Source: Pseudomonas sediminis
Lineage (GTDB): Bacteria; Pseudomonadota; Gammaproteobacteria; Pseudomonadales; Pseudomonadaceae
DNA: 64,000 nt
NCBI RefSeq assembly: GCF_002741105.1
Contig: NZ_NIQU01000005.1
Span: forward strand, 353,604 to 417,603
Direction: 5' to 3'
The notes below the pieces were generated by a model. It was not told where the DNA came from, ran no database searches, and saw only the letters and a list, made by a program, of their open reading frames with translations. Positions 26,058-35,077 of the stretch are shown here, piece by piece (position 1 is the first letter of the stretch; each line of letters begins with the position of its first letter). Made by a program: the position numbers and the translations under genes.

Positions 26058-27662
26058 TCAGGGGGTGGCATGGGGCACGTCCTTGGCCGGCATCAGAAAA
26101 TGCTCGATGTGCACGGGAACGTCCGGGTTCTGAAAATGCCTGGCTGCAGCCTCGATGCGTTGCTCGGCACGCGTTACCCGGCCGTGATGACGCAGGTGTT
26201 CGAGCCAGGACTCGTCGAAGAAGAACTCCTGCCACTGCCGTGGATTCTCGCTGTTCTGCACCAGGCCCCAGGAGAACGCGCCGTTGCGTTTGCGCATACG
26301 GGCGACCTCGGCCATCGCCTGGCGGAAGCCGGCCGCATGCTCCGGGGCGATGTCGTAGCGCAGGGTGACCATGACCGGGCCGCGCTCCAGATCGGCTTCG
26401 TCAGCCAGGATCGGTGCTGGCCAGTGCAGCGATGGCGCGAGGTCTTCGCTTTCGGTCACCGGCAGTGGGAAATGCAGCGTCAGCAACAAGCCCAGCGCCA
26501 GGCAACCCGCTGCGGCGACCATGGCGACCGGAATCGAGGCCTGGCTGGCGACATAGCCCCAGAGTGCACCGCCAGCGGCCATGCTGCCGAAGAACACCAG
26601 GATATACACCGACAGCGCACGGGCTCGCACCCAATCCGGCACCGAGGTCTGTGCGCTGATTTGCAGGCTCGACAGCACGGCGATCCACGCGGCGCCGCTG
26701 AGCAGCATCACCGGTAGTAGTGCGGCGAATTCACGCACCCAGGCCAGGGCCAGCAGCACCAGCACGTAGAGTGCGCTGGCCATGGCCACCAGCTTGTTGG
26801 CGCTGATGCGCTCACGCAGCTTGGGTAGCAACGTGGCGCCAAGCACTGCGCCGATACCAACGCTACCCAGCAGCAGACCAAAGTCGCTGGCGCTGCCCTG
26901 CAACTCGCCACGGACGATCAGCGGCAGCAGCGACATACCGGCGCTGGCGCCGACGAAGAACGCCGCAGCCCTTACCAGTACCGCCTGGAGCGGCTTCGAC
27001 GCGCGGCTGTAACGCCAGCCGGCACGCATCGCACCGAGCAGACGTTCGGCCGGGAAGGCGGCGACCTGGCGTTCGCGCTTCCAGGTCAGCAGCACCGCCA
27101 TCACTGCGAAGAACGACAGTGCGTTGAGAGCGAAGGTCGCCCAGGGACCACTCAAGCTGACCAGTACCCCGGCGATGGCCGGGCCGAGCGCACGGGCGAC
27201 GTTGATGCCTAGGCTGGACAGGGCGATGGCCGAGGGCAGATCGCGCTTGCTCACCAGCTCTGGTGTCAGCGCCGACCAGGCCGGCATCATCAGCGCGGTA
27301 CCGACGCCCATGGCCAGGGTCAGGCTGAGCAACAGCCAGACCGTGGTCAGCCCGAGCAGCGTCAGGGTCGCCAACAGGGTTGCCACTGTGGCCATCCACA
27401 CCTGCACGCCAAGCAGGTAGCGGCGCTTGTCGATGATGTCGGCCATGGCCCCGGCTGGCAGCGCCAAGAGGAACATCGGCGCAGAGCCTGCGACCTGCAC
27501 CAGTGCCACATGCATGGGGTTGGCCGACAGGCTGGTCATCAGCCAGCCGGCGCCGACCTCGTGCATCCAGGTGCCGATATTCGAGGCTATGCTGGCCAGC
27601 CACAGCCAGCGGAAAGTGCTGTGGTTGAGTGCGCCCCACGGCGAAGCTTTCTCGTCGGCCAT
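26058..27662 (-). CDS. MFS transporter (EntS-like MFS_3) with C-terminal ABM-like domain
   Basis: A 534-residue protein. Residues about 10-400 form 12 helices of the MFS_3 group (GTWMHEVGAGWLM, LPAGAMADIIDKRRYL, SLGINVARALGPAIAG). A soluble tail of about 100 residues (VMVTLRYDIAPEHAAGFRQA through QRIEAAARHFQ) looks like a dimeric alpha/beta-barrel, antibiotic biosynthesis monooxygenase-like domain, a fusion seen in some bacterial exporters. I start at ATG 27662, one base after the stop of the upstream amidohydrolase gene; a TTG at 27674 is an alternative. It probably exports or handles a small compound made or modified by the neighbouring enzymes. Confidence 0.85.
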   Translation of the reverse strand: MADEKASPWGALNHSTFRWLWLASIASNIGTWMHEVGAGWLMTSLSANPMHVALVQVAGSAPMFLLALPAGAMADIIDKRRYLLGVQVWMATVATLLATLTLLGLTTVWLLLSLTLAMGVGTALMMPAWSALTPELVSKRDLPSAIALSSLGINVARALGPAIAGVLVSLSGPWATFALNALSFFAVMAVLLTWKRERQVAAFPAERLLGAMRAGWRYSRASKPLQAVLVRAAAFFVGASAGMSLLPLIVRGELQGSASDFGLLLGSVGIGAVLGATLLPKLRERISANKLVAMASALYVLVLLALAWVREFAALLPVMLLSGAAWIAVLSSLQISAQTSVPDWVRARALSVYILVFFGSMAAGGALWGYVASQASIPVAMVAAAGCLALGLLLTLHFPLPVTESEDLAPSLHWPAPILADEADLERGPVMVTLRYDIAPEHAAGFRQAMAEVARMRKRNGAFSWGLVQNSENPRQWQEFFFDESWLEHLRHHGRVTRAEQRIEAAARHFQNPDVPVHIEHFLMPAKDVPHATP

Positions 27663-27663
27663 G

Positions 27664-29646
27664 TCAGAAGGCAAAGCACGAACAGCCGAAGGCGCCCCAG
27701 AAGCCCTGGTGATCGCTCACCGGGATGCTGCTGCGACGTGCGCGGTCATGCTGGTGGGCATGCACCGAGCAGGCGCCGATGCACTGGTGGATGCTGGCGG
27801 CCATGGGCGCCGCTGACGGCTTCCAGTGCCCAGGCACCATGGCCACCGGCGACCAGTCTGGCAGTATCGGCAGCGTCGGCGGGGCAAGCTTGTCGAACTC
27901 GCCGGTGCCGTGCACCACTTTGCCGCCGACCACGGTCAATACCGACTCCAGCCACTTGATCTGCTCTTCCTCGATGCTGAAGAAGTCCGCGCTCAAGGCC
28001 ACCAGATCGGCCAGCTGGCCTACCTTGATCTGCCCCTTCTTGCCTTGCTCGCTGGAGAACCAGGCACTGCCGTGGGTGAACAGCTGCAACGCGGTGGTGC
28101 GTGACAGGCCCTGCGGGGTGAGCGTGGTGCCGCCGACGGTTTTACCGCTGACCAGCCAATACAGTGCCGTCCAGGGGTTGTAGCTGGCTACGCGGGTGGC
28201 GTCGGTGCCGCCGCCAACCGGAATGCCCTCGGCCAGCATGCGCTGGATCGGCGGGGTGGCCTCGGCAGCCTTGGCACCGTAACGGTCGATGAAGTATTCG
28301 CCCTGGAAGGCCATGCGGTGCTGGATAGCGATGCCGCCGCCCAGCGCGCGTACCCGCTCGATGTTGCGTGGGCTGATGGTCTCGGCATGGTCGAACAGCC
28401 AGGGCAGGCCATTGAACGGCATGTCGCGGTCAACCTTCTCGAACACGTCGAGCATGCGCGAGATGGACTCGTCATAGGTGGCGTGCAGGCGGAACGGCCA
28501 GCGCTGCTCGACCAGGTGACGTACCACGGGCTCTAGGTCGGCCTCCATGCTCGGTGCGAGGTCCGGGCGCGGTTCGACAAAATCTTCGAAGTCGGCGGCG
28601 GAGAACACCAGCATCTCGCCAGCGCCGTTGTGCCGGAGGAAGTCATCGCCCTGGTGCAGCTTGACGCTGCTGGTCCAGTTCTTGAAATCGGTCAGCTCTT
28701 CCTTGGGCTTCTGGGTGAACAGGTTGTAGGCGATGCGCACGGTGAGCTGATCCTTGTCGGCCAGCTCCTGGATCACCTGGTAGTCGTCTGGGTAGTTCTG
28801 GTAGCCGCCGCCGGCATCGATGGCGCTGGTCACGCCCAGGCGGTTGAGCTCGCGCATGAACTGGCGGGTGGAGTTGACCTGATACTCCAACGGCAGCTTC
28901 GGCCCCTTGGCCAGGGTGGCGTAGAGGATCAGCGCATTGGGCCGGGCGATCAGCATGCCGGTGGGCTCGCCGCTGGCATCGCGCTGGATCTCGCCACCGG
29001 GCGGGTTCGGCGTGTTCTTGTCGTAGCCCACGGCGCGCAGTGCCGCGCGGTTGAGCAGGGCGCGGTCATAGAGGTGAAGGACGAACACCGGGGTGTCCGG
29101 TGCGGCTCGGTTCAGCTCATCCAGCGTCGGCAGACGTTTTTCGGCGAACTGGAATTCGGTCCAGCCGCCGACCACGCGCACCCACTGCGGCGTTGGCGTG
29201 CGGTCGGCCTGGTCCTTGAGCATGCGCAGGGCGTCGGCCAGCGACGGCACGCCTTCCCAACGCAGCTCCAGGTTGTAGTTGAGCCCGCCGCGAATCAGGT
29301 GCAGGTGCGAGTCGTTGAGGCCGGGGATGACCGTGCGCTTTTGCAGGTCGATCACGCGGGTGCTGTCACCACGCAGGGCCATGGCCTCGGCGTCGCTGCC
29401 AACGGCGACGAAGCGCCCGTCCTTGATGGCCACGGCGCTGGCTTGGGGGTTTTCGCGGTCGACCGTATGCAGGCGACCGTTGTAGAGAATGAGATCGGCG
29501 CTCATGTTGCCTCCTGATGAATTGACGGATGAGTCGCTGGCCATGGCCGCGAAGGGCAGGGCAGACCACAACGCGCCGGCGGCGCCAAGCACGCTACTGG
29601 TGGCGAGAAAATGGCGGCGTTTCGGGTCGGAGGGATCCTGGCTCAT
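27664..29646 (-). CDS. Tat-exported amidohydrolase, YtcJ-like
   Basis: A 660-residue metal-dependent hydrolase. The N-terminus carries a twin-arginine signal (KRRHFLATSSVLGAAGAL, residues about 9-26; cleavage near AMA), so it acts folded in the periplasm. The amidohydrolase core begins at about 49 (ADLILYNGRLHTVD) with the metal site NDSHLHLIRGG (about 111-121) and later LPWLFDHAE and GGGTDATR. YtcJ-like enzymes hydrolyse various N-acyl or cyclic amide substrates. The extra C-terminal tail (about 625-660; rich in His and Cys) is unusual. Its ATG overlaps the stop of the upstream ABM gene by four bases. Confidence 0.87.
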   Translation of the reverse strand: MSQDPSDPKRRHFLATSSVLGAAGALWSALPFAAMASDSSVNSSGGNMSADLILYNGRLHTVDRENPQASAVAIKDGRFVAVGSDAEAMALRGDSTRVIDLQKRTVIPGLNDSHLHLIRGGLNYNLELRWEGVPSLADALRMLKDQADRTPTPQWVRVVGGWTEFQFAEKRLPTLDELNRAAPDTPVFVLHLYDRALLNRAALRAVGYDKNTPNPPGGEIQRDASGEPTGMLIARPNALILYATLAKGPKLPLEYQVNSTRQFMRELNRLGVTSAIDAGGGYQNYPDDYQVIQELADKDQLTVRIAYNLFTQKPKEELTDFKNWTSSVKLHQGDDFLRHNGAGEMLVFSAADFEDFVEPRPDLAPSMEADLEPVVRHLVEQRWPFRLHATYDESISRMLDVFEKVDRDMPFNGLPWLFDHAETISPRNIERVRALGGGIAIQHRMAFQGEYFIDRYGAKAAEATPPIQRMLAEGIPVGGGTDATRVASYNPWTALYWLVSGKTVGGTTLTPQGLSRTTALQLFTHGSAWFSSEQGKKGQIKVGQLADLVALSADFFSIEEEQIKWLESVLTVVGGKVVHGTGEFDKLAPPTLPILPDWSPVAMVPGHWKPSAAPMAASIHQCIGACSVHAHQHDRARRSSIPVSDHQGFWGAFGCSCFAF

Positions 29647-30221
29647 GATCGATTCTCGTCAACGGTTGGATTAAGCCAGGCGTCGAACAGGCGCGTGACC
29701 ATGGGCATGAACAGGTACACCACGAGCAGGACGATGCTCAGGGTGATCAAGGTGTTGCTTGGCAGGTAAGCGCCGAGCCAGGGAGTAAGGTGGAAAAGGG
29801 GTTGCCAGAGCAGCGGTACCAGCAGGCTCAGTGGCAGGATGACCAGGAAGGTGACGCACGCCTGTTTCCAACGCGGTGGCGGCGTCTGCGCGCTTTCTGG
29901 CACAAACCAGAATTCCTTGTTCTCGGCGATTTCCAGCTGATCACCCGCGCGTAGCAGGGGCTCGACTTCGGCGATCAACTGACGTCGTTGTTCCGATTCG
30001 ATCCAATTCTGCAACTGCTGCAGGCTGGCGAAGCGCAGCACGCAGGTGAACTGCGTCAGGCAGGCTTGATGGCTACGCACCACGTCGACACCCAGGTGGC
30101 CAGGGCATTGGCTGGCGGTGGCGATGATGCGTCGCAACCAGGCCTCGTAACGCGGCACGTGGCCTGGGCGAACCTGATGGCGTACCACCAGAGTGACGGT
30201 TTCTGCTTGCGTCTCACTCAT
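29643..30221 (-). CDS. ABM-domain protein with two C-terminal membrane helices
   Basis: A protein of about 192 residues from the ATG at 30221 (MSETQAETVTLVVRHQV). Residues about 8-105 form an antibiotic biosynthesis monooxygenase-like alpha/beta-barrel (VRPGHVPRYEAWLRRI, FTCVLRFASLQQLQNWIES). Two hydrophobic helices follow (about 120-140 and 152-175). Proteins of this kind are widely annotated as ABM/membrane proteins without known substrate. An in-frame ATG at 30314, five bases after the upstream stop, is an alternative start; neither has a strong ribosome site. It is coupled to the amidohydrolase gene. Confidence 0.78.
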   Translation of the reverse strand: MSETQAETVTLVVRHQVRPGHVPRYEAWLRRIIATASQCPGHLGVDVVRSHQACLTQFTCVLRFASLQQLQNWIESEQRRQLIAEVEPLLRAGDQLEIAENKEFWFVPESAQTPPPRWKQACVTFLVILPLSLLVPLLWQPLFHLTPWLGAYLPSNTLITLSIVLLVVYLFMPMVTRLFDAWLNPTVDENRS

Positions 30222-30318
30222 GCTGGAGACTCTGCTCGAGGCTTTGGTTTTGTCGATCCAGCGGCGCGCACCGATGCGCGCCACTGGTCGAGTCGAGGGC
30301 GTTTCCGCCGTCATGAGG

Positions 30319-31005
30319 TCAGATGGGCGCCGCTACAGGGGCCAGGGTCGGCCCATGCTCAACGCGCTCAGGTGCCTTGTGCACCATGGTGTAGGCGTAG
30401 TCCACGCCCATGCCGTAGGCACCGGAGTGTTCCTTCACCAGTTCCATCACTGCGTCGTAGGTGTCGCGGTTCTTCCAGTCGCGCTGCCATTCCAGCAGCA
30501 CCTGTTGCCAGGTCACCGGCACTACGCCGGCCTGGATCATGCGCTGCATGGAGTAGTCGTGAGCGGCCTGCGAGGTACCACCAGAGGCGTCGGCGACCAT
30601 GTAGATTTCGTAGCCGGCGTCATGCATGGCGGAGAGGGCGAAGGTGGTGTTGCACACCTCGGTCCACAGGCCGGAAACGATGACCTTGTTGCGGCCGTTC
30701 TTCTTCAGCGCGTCGCGGACCTTCTGGTCGTCCCAGGAGTTCATCGAGGTGCGCTCGAGCAGCGGCGCGTCGGGGAATACGGCGAGTAGTTCGGGGTAGG
30801 TGTGGCCGGAGAAGCTTTCGGTCTCGACCGTGGTGATGATGGTCGGCACGTTGAAGATCTTGGCGGCTTTAGCCAGGCCCACGGTGTTGTTCTTCAGGGT
30901 TTGCCGGTCGATGCTCTGCACGCCGAAGGCCATCTGTGGCTGCTGGTCGATGAAGATCAGCTGGCTGTTGTGCGGGGTGAGGACTTCGGTTTTTGGATTG
31001 CTCAT
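30319..31005 (-). CDS. Isochorismatase-family cysteine hydrolase (YcaC-like)
   Basis: A 228-residue cytosolic hydrolase of the isochorismatase fold. D20 (LIFIDQQPQM) and the nucleophile C118 (VSGLWTEVCNT) are in the family positions. The sequence resembles the YcaC subgroup, which is of unknown substrate and often induced with stress. I start at ATG 31005 after ACAGG; the longer frame to 31041 has no resemblance. It is the second gene of a minus-strand run from the esterase to the MFS pump. Confidence 0.9.
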   Translation of the reverse strand: MSNPKTEVLTPHNSQLIFIDQQPQMAFGVQSIDRQTLKNNTVGLAKAAKIFNVPTIITTVETESFSGHTYPELLAVFPDAPLLERTSMNSWDDQKVRDALKKNGRNKVIVSGLWTEVCNTTFALSAMHDAGYEIYMVADASGGTSQAAHDYSMQRMIQAGVVPVTWQQVLLEWQRDWKNRDTYDAVMELVKEHSGAYGMGVDYAYTMVHKAPERVEHGPTLAPVAAPI

Positions 31006-31143
31006 AGCGGTTACCTGTCGGTGAGGCGGTGGTCGATGCACGCATCCCGTCGGTCGTTGCCGTCGGGTAGACGCCGGGACTATCGCAAAGCGGCCACCGC
31101 CTGGATTGGATGGGACTACGGTTCTGGTATCGGGCTGTGGTGA

Positions 31144-32121
31144 TCAGGCCAGGTGTTCACGCAGGGCCGCGCCGGCCTGCTGCATGGCCGTGCGTACGGC
31201 AGGTACCTCAGCGATCACGTTGAGCAGACCGTAGTCATGGATCATGCCGTTGTAGCGCACGGCGCTGACCGCCACCCCGGCCGCGCCCAGGCGGCGCGCG
31301 TAGGCTTCGCCTTCGTCACGCAGCACATCCATCTCGGCGGTCTGCACCAGGGCTGGCGGCAGGCCTTTGAGCTGTTCCAGGCTGGCGCGCAGCGGCGAGG
31401 CATGGATCTCGTTACGCTGTTTCGGGTCGGTGGTGTAGTTGTCCCAGAACCACTCCATCATCGCGCGGGTCAGGAAATGCCCCTCGGCGAACTGGTTGTA
31501 GGAGGCGTTGTTGAAGCTGGCGTCGGTCACCGGCCACAGCAGCAGCTGGAAACGTAACTTCGGCGTGCCGGCTTCCTTGGCCTTGAGTGCGACCACCGCC
31601 GCCATATTGCCGCCGACACTGTTACCAGCCACGGCCAGGCGGGCGCCGTCGACACCGATCTGGTTGCCATTGGCGGCCACCCATTGGGTTGCCGCATATG
31701 CCTGGTTGATCGCAGTTGGGTATTTCGTTTCGGGCGAGGGGGTATAGTCGACGTAGATAGCCGCGGCGCCGGAGTGCACCACCAGATCGCGGATCAGTCG
31801 TGCGTGGGTGGGATAGTCGCCCAGCACCCAGCCGCCACCGTGGAAGAACATGAAGCCCGGCAGGGTGCCCTGGCTGCCCGCCGGACGCACTACCACCAGC
31901 TTCAGTGTCTGGCCGGCGGCCTCGATGCTGTGTTCGCGGGTTTCCACGGTGGATAGATCGACCTCGACCGAGGCCTGGGCGCCGGTGAGCACCCCGCGTG
32001 CCTCCAGGGGCGGGAGTTGTTCGAGCGGTGTACCACCGCCGGCGGCCAGGGCTTCGAGAAAGGACTGGGTGGTGGATTCGACGCCGGGACTACCGGCGCC
32101 CAGGTTGGCGGTGGGCTGCAT
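31144..32121 (-). CDS. Alpha/beta-hydrolase, hormone-sensitive lipase (Aes-like) esterase
   Basis: A 325-residue carboxylesterase of the HSL group. The oxyanion motif HGGG is at 94-97 and the nucleophile is S168 in GNSVGG; Asp (EMDVLRDEG) and His (MIHDYG) near 265 and 296 complete the triad. The family hydrolyses short-chain esters. The first 40 residues look flexible and low in complexity. It leads the minus-strand run, and the region in front of it faces arcD. Confidence 0.88.
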   Translation of the reverse strand: MQPTANLGAGSPGVESTTQSFLEALAAGGGTPLEQLPPLEARGVLTGAQASVEVDLSTVETREHSIEAAGQTLKLVVVRPAGSQGTLPGFMFFHGGGWVLGDYPTHARLIRDLVVHSGAAAIYVDYTPSPETKYPTAINQAYAATQWVAANGNQIGVDGARLAVAGNSVGGNMAAVVALKAKEAGTPKLRFQLLLWPVTDASFNNASYNQFAEGHFLTRAMMEWFWDNYTTDPKQRNEIHASPLRASLEQLKGLPPALVQTAEMDVLRDEGEAYARRLGAAGVAVSAVRYNGMIHDYGLLNVIAEVPAVRTAMQQAGAALREHLA

Positions 32122-32277
32122 GGCGGATGACCTCGTGGTGGCTGAAGGAGCTGTCGCGCAACTGCGTCGAGCATCTTCACGCCAGGCACCAGGCCACGCT
32201 TGGATCGGTCTGCCGTTTTGGCATCAGGCTGCTATCGGGCTGCTAGAGTGAGGATCAGGCTCACGCTCGAGGTGTTC

Positions 32278-33705
32278 ATGACAGGGGAATGTCGCAAGCT
32301 GGGGGTAGGATCGCTGACCGCGTTGGTGGTGGGGTCGATGGTGGGCGGCGGCATCTTCTCGCTGCCGCAGAATATCGCCGCGCGGGCCGACGTTGGGGCG
32401 GTGCTGATCGGCTGGGGTATTACCGCGGTGGGCATGCTGGCGCTGGCGTTCGTGTTCCAGAGTCTGGCCAACCGCAAGCCGCAGCTCGATGGTGGGGTCT
32501 ATGTCTACGCCAAGGCCGGTCTTGGCGACTACATGGGGTTCTCATCGGCCTGGGGCTACTGGATCAGTGCCTGGTTGGGCAACGTCGGCTACTTCGTCCT
32601 GCTGTTCTCGACCCTGGGGTATTTCTTTCCAGCCTTCGGCGAGGGCAATACGCCGCTGGCCATTGGCTGCGCCTCGGTACTGCTGTGGTGCGTGCATGCT
32701 CTGGTGCTGCGCGGGATCAGGGAGGCGGCGCTGATCAACCTGATTACCACCGTGGCCAAGCTGGTGCCGATCCTGCTGTTCATCGTCATTGTCGGCCTGG
32801 CTTTCGACCGCGAGATCTTCACTCGCGACATCTGGGGGCGCAGCAACCCGCAATTCGGCAGCGTGCTGGAACAGGTGCGCAACATGATGCTGGTCACCGT
32901 GTTCGTGTTCATCGGCATCGAGGGCGCCAGCGTCTATTCCTCGCGCGCCGAGCGCCGCAGCGATGTGGGCAAGGCCACGGTGATCGGTTTTCTCGGCGTG
33001 CTGGCGCTGCTGATGCTGGTCAACCTGCTGTCGCTCGGGGTGATGAGTCAGCCCGAGCTGGCTGCACTGCAGAACCCTTCCATGGCGGGTGTGCTGGAGC
33101 ATGTGGTGGGCCGCTGGGGGGCCGTGTTCATCAGCATCGGCCTGGCGGTTTCGCTGCTCGGTGCGTTGCTGTCCTGGGCGCTGCTGTGTGCGGAGATCCT
33201 CTTCGTTTCGGCCAAGGACGGCACCATGCCGGCCTTCCTGCGCCGAGAAAACGCCAACCAGGTGCCCACCAATGCGCTGTGGCTGACCAACACGATGATC
33301 CAGCTGTTCCTGCTGATCATCCTGTTCGCCCAGGGCACCTACCTGTCGCTGATCTACCTGGCATCCTCGATGATCCTGGTGCCGTACCTGTGGTCGTCGG
33401 TCTACGCCTTGCTACTGGTACTGCGCGGCGAGACGTACGAGGGACAGGTCGGCGTGCGGCGCAAGGATCTGCTGGTCAGCCTGCTGGCGACCTTCTATAC
33501 CATCTGGCTGCTGTATGCCGGCGGGATGAAATACCTGCTGCTTTCGGCACTGCTCTATGCCCCAGGCGTACTGTTGTTCCACAGAGCCAAGCGAGAGCTG
33601 GGGCAGGTGCTGTTCAGGGGCTACGAGTGGCTGATCTTTGCTGCGGTGCTGGTGACGGCGCTACTGGCCGGGTATGGGCTGTACGGTGGCCACCTGAGCT
33701 TGTGA
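32278..33705 (+). CDS. arcD: Arginine/ornithine antiporter, ArcD-type (APC superfamily)
   Basis: A 475-residue inner-membrane permease with about 12-13 helices. VVGSMVGGGIFSLPQNIAA, PQLDGGVYVYAKAGLGDYMG and NVGYFVLLFSTLGYFFP match the ArcD antiporters of pseudomonads, which swap external arginine for ornithine in arginine fermentation. The ATG at 32278 follows CGAGG. In P. aeruginosa arcD heads the arcDABC operon; here no arcABC follows, so this is a stand-alone copy or a related basic amino acid exchanger. Confidence 0.85.
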   Translation: MTGECRKLGVGSLTALVVGSMVGGGIFSLPQNIAARADVGAVLIGWGITAVGMLALAFVFQSLANRKPQLDGGVYVYAKAGLGDYMGFSSAWGYWISAWLGNVGYFVLLFSTLGYFFPAFGEGNTPLAIGCASVLLWCVHALVLRGIREAALINLITTVAKLVPILLFIVIVGLAFDREIFTRDIWGRSNPQFGSVLEQVRNMMLVTVFVFIGIEGASVYSSRAERRSDVGKATVIGFLGVLALLMLVNLLSLGVMSQPELAALQNPSMAGVLEHVVGRWGAVFISIGLAVSLLGALLSWALLCAEILFVSAKDGTMPAFLRRENANQVPTNALWLTNTMIQLFLLIILFAQGTYLSLIYLASSMILVPYLWSSVYALLLVLRGETYEGQVGVRRKDLLVSLLATFYTIWLLYAGGMKYLLLSALLYAPGVLLFHRAKRELGQVLFRGYEWLIFAAVLVTALLAGYGLYGGHLSL

Positions 33706-33775
33706 ACGGGCTTGGAGGATCGCCACTCGAGGTGGATAATCGACGCCTGCAATCCAACTGGTAACTGGCTTATCC

Positions 33776-34138
33776 ATGCGCGAACGGCTGCGTACCGCTC
33801 TAGTCTGCCTCCTGATGCTGGCCTTGCCGATGCAAGCGATGGCCGCATTCGGCATGCAGCTTTGCCAGCAGGTGCACCGTAGCGCCAGCGTGCATGTGAT
33901 GCCCGAGCATGGTCAGCGGCATGCAGCGATGAAGCCAGCAGCCGACGGCCAGCATCACCCGGCGAAAGCCGCCTCCTGCAGCCTCTGCACGTTCTGCTTC
34001 AGTGCGGTGGTGTTCACCCAGCCCTTTGTCCAGGCCGCTGAGGTGCAGCGTGCCGAGCCACCTCAGGCGCTGAGCCCGCGCCTGGTGTCCATAGTGGCAG
34101 ATACGCCCGAGCGCCCACCCCGTCCGACTTTCTCCTGA
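33776..34138 (+). CDS. DUF2946-like small periplasmic protein, possible metal link
   Basis: A 120-residue protein with a signal peptide (about 1-23, MQAMA/AFG). It is rich in histidine and contains the segment CSLCTFCFSA (about 67-76), whose spaced cysteines could hold a metal. Position just upstream of a cupredoxin gene and the family's frequent neighbourhood with copper genes suggest a role in copper handling; this is inference. Confidence 0.65.
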   Translation: MRERLRTALVCLLMLALPMQAMAAFGMQLCQQVHRSASVHVMPEHGQRHAAMKPAADGQHHPAKAASCSLCTFCFSAVVFTQPFVQAAEVQRAEPPQALSPRLVSIVADTPERPPRPTFS

Positions 34139-34236
34139 TCGAACCCCTTTCAACCACGGCCTCAGGCCGGCTGCAGCAGCCGGCACGCCGCACGCGCGCT
34201 TGCGCGTGAACGTTACCAACGATTGGAGATGCAAAG

Positions 34237-34746
34237 ATGAAACGACGTATCAGCCCCTTGCTGGCTCTGCTTCTCGCGGCACTGTTGCCTGCACTGCAGG
34301 CGCAGGCCCATGAAGACAGTCACGCCGGACATGGCGATATGCAGATGATGGATCACGGGCCAGCGCAGAAACCCTGGGGCATTGCCGGGCAGGCCGACAA
34401 GGTCGATCGCACCGTGGAGATTCGCATGGGCGACAGCATGCGCTTCACACCGGAGCGGTTGCAGGTCAGGCAGGGTGAGACCATCCGCTTCGTTCATCAC
34501 AACGATGGCAAGCTGATGCACGAGTTCGTGCTAGGGACGCGGCAGACCTTGGATGAACATGCCGCCGAAATGCTTAGGGCGCCGGGCATGGCTCATGGTG
34601 AAGCGTATATGGCGCATGTCGCGCCAGAGGCGCAGGGCGAGATGATCTGGACGTTCAACCGAGCCGGCGAGTTCGAGTTCGCCTGTCTGATCGCCGGGCA
34701 TTACCAGGCCGGTATGCGCGGCAGCGTCGAGGTGCTGGCTAACTAA
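34237..34746 (+). CDS. Cupredoxin-domain periplasmic copper-binding protein
   Basis: A 169-residue secreted protein with a signal peptide (about 1-24, AQA/HED). A His/Met-rich segment (HEDSHAGHGDMQMMDHG) follows. The single cupredoxin domain spans about 60-168. Likely type 1 copper ligands are His in LMHEFVLG and Cys, His and Met in FACLIAGHYQAGM. Similar proteins are induced by copper in Pseudomonas and help periplasmic copper tolerance. The gene begins 98 bases after the DUF2946-like gene, and AGGA-type ribosome site (GGAGATG) precedes it. Confidence 0.85.
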   Translation: MKRRISPLLALLLAALLPALQAQAHEDSHAGHGDMQMMDHGPAQKPWGIAGQADKVDRTVEIRMGDSMRFTPERLQVRQGETIRFVHHNDGKLMHEFVLGTRQTLDEHAAEMLRAPGMAHGEAYMAHVAPEAQGEMIWTFNRAGEFEFACLIAGHYQAGMRGSVEVLAN

Positions 34747-34761
34747 GGTAAGGTAGGGGAA

Positions 34762-34788
34762 GGCCGCGATCCAGAAGGGATCGCGGCC
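34762..34788. terminator. Hairpin between the cupredoxin and HU genes
   Basis: GGCCGCGATCC (34762-34772) pairs perfectly with GGATCGCGGCC (34778-34788). T-rich sequence follows on the minus strand but not the plus strand. It lies between convergent genes. Confidence 0.65.
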
Positions 34789-34798
34789 GGACTCTGAA

Positions 34799-35077
34799 TC
34801 AGTTCAGAGCGTCGGTCAGGGCCTTGGCAGGCACCAGCTTGACCACTTTCTTGGCAGCGATTTCGATGCTCTTGCCGGTCTGCGGGTTACGGCCAGTACG
34901 GGCCGGGCGCTCGCTCACCTTCAGCTTGCCGATACCCGGCAGGGTGATCTCACCGTCGTTTTCCAGCGCGTCGCCGACAATTTCGCCCAGCTGATCGATC
35001 AGGGTGCGGACAGTGGCTTTGGGCAGGGAAACGGCCTCGGCCAGGTCGCTGATCAGTTGGTCTTTGGTGATTGCCAT
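34799..35077 (-). CDS. HU-family DNA-binding protein
   Basis: A 92-residue nucleoid protein: helical N-terminus with DQLISDLAEAVSLPKATVRTL and the beta-arm signature GKLKVSERPARTGRNPQTG (about 48-66), the DNA-wrapping arm of HU/IHF. The ATG at 35077 follows CGGAG. Pseudomonads carry several HU paralogues; this one resembles the minor variant rather than HupA/HupB. An open frame extends to 35332, but the extra sequence is unrelated to the family. Confidence 0.92.
   Translation of the reverse strand: MAITKDQLISDLAEAVSLPKATVRTLIDQLGEIVGDALENDGEITLPGIGKLKVSERPARTGRNPQTGKSIEIAAKKVVKLVPAKALTDALN

Noticed and set aside
32289..33764. Open frame of 491 codons in another frame of arcD
   Set aside because: Rich in Arg/Gly/His with no membrane pattern, while the overlapping frame is an unmistakable permease.
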